Shown: positions 6,667 through 11,049 of the stretch, one piece after another
How the letters are laid out: every line of letters starts with the position of its first letter
Numbering within the stretch: the stretch's first letter is position 1
Assembly: GCA_945788485.1 (NCBI GenBank)
Contig: CALZMB010000050.1
Coordinates: forward strand, 1-11,049
Origin: an uncultured bacterium
GTDB taxonomy: Bacteria; Bacteroidota; Bacteroidia; Bacteroidales; Bacteroidaceae
DNA: 11,049 nucleotides
Direction of reading: 5' to 3'
Notes under the pieces: model-generated
The model's input: the letters and a program-made list of their open reading frames with translations, nothing else
Told to the model about the DNA's origin: nothing
The model's database searches: none
Made by a program: the position numbers and the translations under genes

Positions 6667-7554
6667 ATGAATATTCTTGTGACAGGTTGCAATGGGCAAT
6701 TAGGCAGTGAGCTGCAGATTCTTCAGCGTCAGCATCCCTGGCATACATATTTCAATACAGATATCCTGAGCGAGGCGGAGGGAGTGCTGAACTATAGCCG
6801 CCTTGACATAACGGACAAGTCTGCGGTCCGTTCTTTTGTCATGGACAATGCCATTGACTGTGTCGTCAACTGCGCGGCATACACTGCTGTTGACCTTGCC
6901 GAGAGCAACCGTGAGTTGTGCGCCACGCTCAATACTCTGGCTCCTGCTTATCTTGCAGAGGCTGTTGACAAACGTGGCGGATTCATCATACACATATCCA
7001 CCGACTATGTGTTTGACGGCACGGCCTGCAAACCCTATACTGAGGAAGACACGGTGTGCCCGGACAGTGTCTATGGCGATACGAAATGTGCCGGAGAGAT
7101 AGCAGTCCAGCAGTGTACAGACAATTTCATGATCATACGCACGGCATGGCTCTATTCGGAGTTTGGCAAGAATTTCGTGAAGACGATGATGCAGCTCGGC
7201 GCGAAGAGCGAGAAGCTCGGTGTCATCTTCGATCAGATAGGCACACCGACCTACGCCTACGACCTTGCTGAAGCGATTTTCGTGGCATTGGAGAAAGGTG
7301 CCGTACCCGGAATCTTCCATTTCTCGAACGAGGGTGTCATCTCCTGGTATGATTTCACGAAAGCGATACACCGCATCGCCGGCATAACATCATGCGATGT
7401 GCGCCCGATTCATACGTCTGAGTATCCTACACCTGCCAAGCGCCCGCACTATAGTGTGCTCGACAAGGCGAAGTTCAAGAAGACCTACGGCATCGAGATT
7501 CCGTATTGGGAGGACAGCCTGCGACGTTGTATCGGGAATATGGCACGCGACTGA
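6667..7554 (+). CDS. rmlD: dTDP-4-dehydrorhamnose reductase
   Basis: An NADPH-dependent enzyme of the extended SDR family that reduces dTDP-4-dehydro-L-rhamnose to dTDP-L-rhamnose, the last step in making the rhamnose donor for surface polysaccharide. The 295 residues have the nucleotide-binding GCNGQLG (7-13), DITD (47-50), NCAAYTAVD (68-76), STDYVFDG (111-118) and the catalytic pair Y136/K140 in VYGDTKCAGE. The C-terminal half (from about 160) is the sugar-nucleotide part, including RTAWLYSEFGKNFVKTM. Length matches the family. The other rhamnose genes (rmlA, rmlB, rmlC) are not in the window. The ATG at 6667 follows a 37-base A+T-rich gap with no good promoter match, so read-through from the exporter unit is likely. 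An epimerase-type SDR is less likely given the RmlD-specific YVFDG context. Confidence 0.93.
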   Translation: MNILVTGCNGQLGSELQILQRQHPWHTYFNTDILSEAEGVLNYSRLDITDKSAVRSFVMDNAIDCVVNCAAYTAVDLAESNRELCATLNTLAPAYLAEAVDKRGGFIIHISTDYVFDGTACKPYTEEDTVCPDSVYGDTKCAGEIAVQQCTDNFMIIRTAWLYSEFGKNFVKTMMQLGAKSEKLGVIFDQIGTPTYAYDLAEAIFVALEKGAVPGIFHFSNEGVISWYDFTKAIHRIAGITSCDVRPIHTSEYPTPAKRPHYSVLDKAKFKKTYGIEIPYWEDSLRRCIGNMARD

Positions 7555-7602
7555 TCCGTTAGTTTCCAAACCGTAATGTTTTTCTTCTCCAATACAATAA
7601 TC

Positions 7603-7620
7603 CGTGAAATCTCACGTTTT
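7603..7620 (+). terminator. Weak hairpin with T run after rmlD
   Basis: CGTGA (7603-7607) and TCACG (7612-7616) form a 5-bp stem with a 4-base loop, followed at once by TTTT and then AATAG. It lies about 50 bases after the rmlD stop and could end part of the transcription before prfC. The stem is short and the T run only four bases. Confidence 0.35.
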
Positions 7621-7675
7621 AATAGATATGTAAAAAGATTACAGAACGAAAGAACATAGATAACAGAACTGAATA

Positions 7676-9244
7676 GTGAATACAGAAATAGAACGCAGAA
7701 GAACCTTTGCAATCATCTCTCACCCTGATGCCGGCAAGACGACGCTGACCGAGAAATTTCTCCTTTTCGGCGGCCAGATACAGGTGGCGGGTGCAGTGAA
7801 GAGCAACAAGATTCGCAAGACGGCTACGTCCGACTGGATGGAGATTGAGAAGCAGCGCGGCATCTCCGTCTCTACGTCCGTCATGGAGTTTGACTATCAA
7901 GACTACAAGGTGAACATCCTCGACACCCCGGGTCACCAGGATTTTGCAGAAGACACGTTCCGTACGCTCACCGCTGTTGATTCCGCCATCATTGTCGTTG
8001 ACGGCGCGAAAGGTGTAGAGACGCAGACGCGCAAGCTGATGGAGGTGTGCCGTATGCGCAACACGCCGGTCATCATCTTCATCAACAAGATGGACCGTGA
8101 GGGACGCGATCCCTTCGACCTGCTGGACGAACTGGAGACAGAGCTTCAGATTCATGTCCGCCCGCTGTCATGGCCTATCAACCAGGGTGTCAGATTCAAA
8201 GGCGTATATAATATATATGAAGAACAGCTGAACCTCTTTACCCCCGACAAACAGCGTGTGACGGAGAAGGTCACTGTTGACATCAACAGTCCGGAACTTG
8301 AAGAGAGGATAGGCGAGGCCGATGCCGTTCGTTTGCGTGACGACCTTGAGCTCGTCTCCGGCGTATATCCCGAGTTTGACATCGAGACCTACCGTTCGGC
8401 TGAAGTGGCGCCAGTCTTCTTCGGCTCTGCACTCAACAATTTCGGTGTTCAAGAACTGCTTGACTGTTTTGTCAAGATAGCTCCGTCGCCTCGTCCGACA
8501 AAGGCTCAGGAGCGTGAGGTATGTCCCGACGAGCCGAAGTTTACGGGCTTCATATTCAAGATTACAGCGAATATCGACCCCAACCACCGCTCCTGCATCG
8601 CATTCTGTAAAGTCTGTTCAGGAAAGTTTGTCCGCAACCAGCCTTATCTCCATGTGCGTCAGGGCAAGACCTTGCGCTTCTCTTCTCCGACACAGTTCAT
8701 GGCACAGCGCAAGTCAACCATCGACGAGGCGTGGGCGGGAGACATCGTAGGCTTGCCGGACAACGGTACATTCAAAATCGGCGACACGCTCACAGAGGGC
8801 GAGAAGATACATTTCCGCGGCTTGCCGTCATTCTCGCCAGAGCTTTTCAAATACATTGAGAACGACGACCCGATGAAGGCAAAGCAGCTGGAGAAGGGCA
8901 TCAACCAGCTCATGGACGAGGGCGTGGCGCAGCTTTTCATCAACCAGTTCAATGGGCGCAAGATTATCGGCACGGTCGGCCAGCTGCAGTTCGAGGTGAT
9001 ACAATATCGTCTTGAGAACGAGTATAACGCCAAATGCCGTTGGGAACCGATACATCTTCATAAGGCGTGCTGGATAGAAAGCGACGACGATCAGGAACTT
9101 GAGAATTTCAAGAAGCGCAAATACCAGTATATGGCGAAAGACCGTGAGGGGCGCGATGTCTTCCTCGCAGATTCCGGCTATGTGTTGCAGATGGCGCAAG
9201 AAGATTTCAAACACATCAAGTTCCATCAGACTTCAGAGTTCTGA
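7676..9244 (+). CDS. prfC: Peptide chain release factor 3
   Basis: A translational GTPase that recycles RF1 and RF2 from the ribosome after termination. The 522 residues (E. coli RF3 is 529) show the G domain motifs: P-loop HPDAGKTT (16-23), switch I RGISVSTS (61-68), DTPGH (83-87) with the catalytic-position His, and NKMD (137-140). The sequence SDWMEIEKQRGISV separates RF3 from EF-G. The remainder is domains II and III, ending in the RF3-like DSGYVLQMAQEDF region. The start is GTG at 7676-7678: an in-frame TGA lies two codons upstream at 7670-7672 and the protein aligns from its first residues, so no ATG is available. The 121-base gap before it holds a weak hairpin but no promoter I can defend. 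It is followed by a sigma factor gene on the same strand. Confidence 0.96.
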   Translation: MNTEIERRRTFAIISHPDAGKTTLTEKFLLFGGQIQVAGAVKSNKIRKTATSDWMEIEKQRGISVSTSVMEFDYQDYKVNILDTPGHQDFAEDTFRTLTAVDSAIIVVDGAKGVETQTRKLMEVCRMRNTPVIIFINKMDREGRDPFDLLDELETELQIHVRPLSWPINQGVRFKGVYNIYEEQLNLFTPDKQRVTEKVTVDINSPELEERIGEADAVRLRDDLELVSGVYPEFDIETYRSAEVAPVFFGSALNNFGVQELLDCFVKIAPSPRPTKAQEREVCPDEPKFTGFIFKITANIDPNHRSCIAFCKVCSGKFVRNQPYLHVRQGKTLRFSSPTQFMAQRKSTIDEAWAGDIVGLPDNGTFKIGDTLTEGEKIHFRGLPSFSPELFKYIENDDPMKAKQLEKGINQLMDEGVAQLFINQFNGRKIIGTVGQLQFEVIQYRLENEYNAKCRWEPIHLHKACWIESDDDQELENFKKRKYQYMAKDREGRDVFLADSGYVLQMAQEDFKHIKFHQTSEF

Positions 9245-9255
9245 TCTCCATCCAT

Positions 9256-9285
9256 TTTGTTCTGTCTCGCTATATATTATAATAT
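9256..9285 (+). promoter_or_regulatory. Possible promoter for the RpoD-like sigma gene
   Basis: TTTG (9256-9259) is followed after 18 bases by TATAATAT (9278-9285), which fits TAnnT but not the full TAnnTTTG. The second element lies inside a perfect 14-bp palindrome, TATATTATAATATA (9273-9286). Spacing to the sigma ATG is about 45 bases. The evidence is modest because the stretch is simply A+T rich. Confidence 0.3.
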
Positions 9286-9329
9286 AAGGTGTAACAGATA
9301 AAAAGCATCCATCCTTTTATTTGAGATAT

Positions 9330-10178
9330 ATGAGCACACGTATATCAAATCATGAGAGCGAGTCATTCGAGCTCTATCTTCAGGAAGTGAACCGCCAGCC
9401 CGAGCTTAGCGAGGCAGAAGAGAAGTCGCTATTCGGGCGCCTGTCGCGTGGCGATGTCATGGCCCGCGAACGCCTTGTGTCAGCCAACCTGCGTCATGTG
9501 CTTCGTGTGGCACGTCAGTACAGCAACAAAGGCATGGGTCTCACCGACCTTGTCAATGAGGGCAACATCGGTCTTCTACAGGCAGTTGACAAGTTCGACA
9601 TCTCTCGTGGCGGCCGTTTTGTCCCCTTTGCCGTTTGGCATATACGTCAGGCTGTGCAGAATGCCATCGCCGAGCAGAGCCGCATCGTGCGTGTCCCTGC
9701 CGCCCATGTCTCACAGCTCAATCGTCTGAACCGTCTTCGTGCGCTCTTCGAGCAGGAGCATGAGCGTCGCCCTAATGTCAACGAGATGGCAGCCGGGGCT
9801 TCCATTCCTGAGCCGGATGTGATGAAGACGATGTCGGCGAGTGCGCGCCAATGTTCGGTTGACGCTCCTTTCGCCGGACGTCAGGCTGTCACCATGGCGG
9901 ATATGTTGCGCGATAGCGATGCGCCGCAGACAGACGATGCTGTCACTGCTGACAGCTTGAAGGCGGAGTTGTGCAGTGTCATAGAAAAGTTGAAGCTGCG
10001 TGAGCGCGATGTCGTCTGTGCTTTTTACGGCATAGGCGTTCCGGCGAAAACGTTTGCGGAGATAGGCGTTCAGTATGGCATGACGCGCGAAAGGGCACGC
10101 CAGATACGCGACAAGGCAGTGCGCCATATCCGTTCGCTGACTGACAGCGCAGCTTTGCGCACGTTCCTGAAAGTCTGA
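9330..10178 (+). CDS. RpoD-like sigma-70 factor, secondary paralogue
   Basis: A 282-residue sigma-70 family protein with the short Bacteroidota layout that lacks region 1.1. Region 1.2 is about 12-40 (SFELYLQEVNRQPELS), region 2 about 45-118 with DLVNEGNIGLLQAVDKFD (73-90) and the -10 element part RFVPFAVWHIRQAV (96-109), region 3 about 119-185 (RIVRVPAAHVSQLNRL, SVDAPF), and region 4 about 210-270 with a helix-turn-helix ending MTRERARQIRDKAVRHIR (251-268). From memory the primary sigma of Bacteroidales reads YAVWWIRQ where this has FAVWHIRQ, so the second Trp of the promoter-opening pair is His104; other differences lie in regions 3 and 4. I infer a non-primary, condition-specific sigma. 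The frame extends to a TTG at 9321, but ATG 9330 is the natural start. It lies 85 bases after prfC. Confidence 0.92.
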   Translation: MSTRISNHESESFELYLQEVNRQPELSEAEEKSLFGRLSRGDVMARERLVSANLRHVLRVARQYSNKGMGLTDLVNEGNIGLLQAVDKFDISRGGRFVPFAVWHIRQAVQNAIAEQSRIVRVPAAHVSQLNRLNRLRALFEQEHERRPNVNEMAAGASIPEPDVMKTMSASARQCSVDAPFAGRQAVTMADMLRDSDAPQTDDAVTADSLKAELCSVIEKLKLRERDVVCAFYGIGVPAKTFAEIGVQYGMTRERARQIRDKAVRHIRSLTDSAALRTFLKV

Positions 10179-10243
10179 GACGCTGCATGAATGTCTCTGT
10201 GTTACATGAAAAGACAATACCCCGAAATATATTCCCAATCCCC

Positions 10244-10843
10244 ATGCGAATAATATTATCCATCATCCTGTCGCTGGTTTTCGTTATGTCAGCGTCAGCA
10301 AAAAGCAAGGCCGACCCGTCTTTTTCCGCCAAGGTGTATATGTATGCCATCTCTGCCTCGTTCAACGACAGTACGGTATATATCACCGATGTTCAGGAGG
10401 TTGACAGCGCATATCTCGTCAAGAAGACATTCCTCGGCGGCCTGAAACGTTATTCAGAGCAGCTCGACAACTATTTCAGGGAGAAAAACGGCGAGCGCCG
10501 CACCAATACCGTCTTCTTCAAAACGACGCGCAAGAAAGCCGAGAAGCAGTATGTGAAGCTGCGCAAGCGTTACACCTCTGGCGATGTGAAGCTTCTTGTT
10601 CTCCCGACAGGCGAGTTCACCTTCACTGCCGTCCGACCTTTTATTGAGGCAGACGAATATGCCAACATGAGCAAGGCGGAGAAGAAGGAGGCGATGAAGA
10701 AGAAGGCAGCTGAGGCAAAGGCCGCCGAGCAGAAGGCCAAGGCTGAAAAGAAGGCCGCCGAGCAGAAGGCGAAGGCAGAAGAGAAAGCCGCCGAGCAGAA
10801 GGCTAAACAGGCGAGGAAAGATGCCGAGCGCGAAAAAAAGTGA
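10244..10843 (+). CDS. Secreted protein with Lys/Ala/Glu-rich repeat tail
   Basis: A 199-residue protein of no family I recognise. Residues 1-19 (MRIILSIILSLVFVMSASA) form a clear signal peptide with a likely cut after ASA, so the protein is exported to the periplasm; there is no lipobox cysteine. Residues about 25-130 form a compact domain containing the segments SAKVYMYAISASFNDSTVYI, TNTVFFKTTRKKAEKQYVKL and VLPTGEFTFTAVRP. From about 140 to the end is almost pure Lys/Ala/Glu/Gln helix with three copies of an 11-residue unit, AAEQKAKAEKK-like, probably a long charged helix as in TolA-like linkers. The frame is open to an ATG at 10187, but starting at 10244 gives a standard signal peptide; the upstream start would add 19 polar residues. 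It follows the sigma gene by about 65 bases. Confidence 0.8.
   Translation: MRIILSIILSLVFVMSASAKSKADPSFSAKVYMYAISASFNDSTVYITDVQEVDSAYLVKKTFLGGLKRYSEQLDNYFREKNGERRTNTVFFKTTRKKAEKQYVKLRKRYTSGDVKLLVLPTGEFTFTAVRPFIEADEYANMSKAEKKEAMKKKAAEAKAAEQKAKAEKKAAEQKAKAEEKAAEQKAKQARKDAEREKK
10721..10819 (+). repeat. Three tandem 33-bp repeats in the coding tail
   Basis: Units at 10721-10753, 10754-10786 and 10787-10819 all begin GCCGCCGAGCAGAAGGC and encode an 11-residue Ala/Glu/Gln/Lys unit in frame. The third unit has diverged in its second half. The unit length keeps frame, so copy number can change without disrupting the gene. Confidence 0.9.
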
Positions 10844-10910
10844 GGCGAAGCAAAGCCAAGCAGGCTAATCTCCGGATGGGGATGGCTTACGGCTGACAAT
10901 CCGATACATA

Positions 10911-11049
10911 ATGGGAAAGCATCTTTTCAAAATCGCAGACTGGCAGGTAACTGTCTCTTTTGCCGATGAAAGCGGGGCGAACGGCATGCATTTGCTTCCG
11001 TCCTACCAGCCTTTCCGCATCGGCGAGGATGAAGCCCTTCCTCAACTTC
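10911..11049 (+). CDS. Start of an unidentified gene, cut by the window edge
   Basis: An open frame begins at the ATG at 10911-10913 and runs to the right edge without a stop (46 codons). It reads MGKHLFKIADWQVTVSF and continues with LLPSYQPFRIGEDEALPQL. The upstream in-frame TAA at 10866-10868 and the absence of another in-frame ATG favour this start. There is no signal peptide. Its phrasing resembles the N-terminus of an uncharacterised Bacteroidales protein, but I cannot assign a function. It lies 67 bases after the repeat-tail protein, with no terminator visible between them. Confidence 0.65.
   Translation, partial: MGKHLFKIADWQVTVSFADESGANGMHLLPSYQPFRIGEDEALPQL

Noticed and set aside
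6700..7371. Long antisense frame (223 codons) opposite rmlD
   Set aside because: No recognisable domain, and rmlD on the other strand is complete with its catalytic motifs.
10187..10243. Upstream ATG for the repeat-tail protein
   Set aside because: It would place 19 polar residues before a standard signal peptide; the ATG at 10244 fits export better.

Overview
The window looks like a chromosomal segment from a member of the Bacteroidota, most probably order Bacteroidales and Prevotella-like. The basis is protein family content (a DUF4924-type gene next to a LysE-type exporter, a short RpoD-like sigma factor without region 1.1, an ECF sigma factor with a small membrane partner), the near absence of Shine-Dalgarno sequences, A-rich leaders, and at least one promoter of the Bacteroides TAnnTTTG type. 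I see no phage, transposon, CRISPR or plasmid genes. The species cannot be named from the sequence alone.

Layout: everything from 186 to 4912 is on the minus strand and everything from 5406 onward is on the plus strand, so the roughly 490-base gap at 4913-5405 is a divergent control region. Leftward from the gap come a ROK-family glucokinase, the tRNA t6A enzyme TsaC/Sua5 and a ClC chloride channel/transporter with two CBS domains. These probably form one transcription unit ending at a strong hairpin terminator (1426-1469). Further left is a second unit, an ECF sigma factor followed by a four-helix membrane protein, ending at another hairpin terminator (115-145).

Rightward from the gap come a LysE/RhtB-type exporter and a DUF4924-type protein (ATG directly after the stop codon), then RmlD (dTDP-rhamnose synthesis), release factor 3, a second RpoD-like sigma factor, a secreted or periplasmic protein with a Lys/Ala/Glu-rich repeat tail, and the start of an unidentified gene cut by the right edge.

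Most genes are ordinary housekeeping functions. Points worth a second look are: the control region at 4913-5405, with a good minus-strand promoter about 390 bases from the ROK start and a run of hairpins between; the ClC protein, which keeps the external gating glutamate but has valine at the internal proton-glutamate position; the RpoD-like paralogue with His replacing the second Trp of the promoter-opening Trp pair; and the ECF sigma factor paired with a membrane protein unlike a classical anti-sigma factor. I found no clearly new defence or mobile system.
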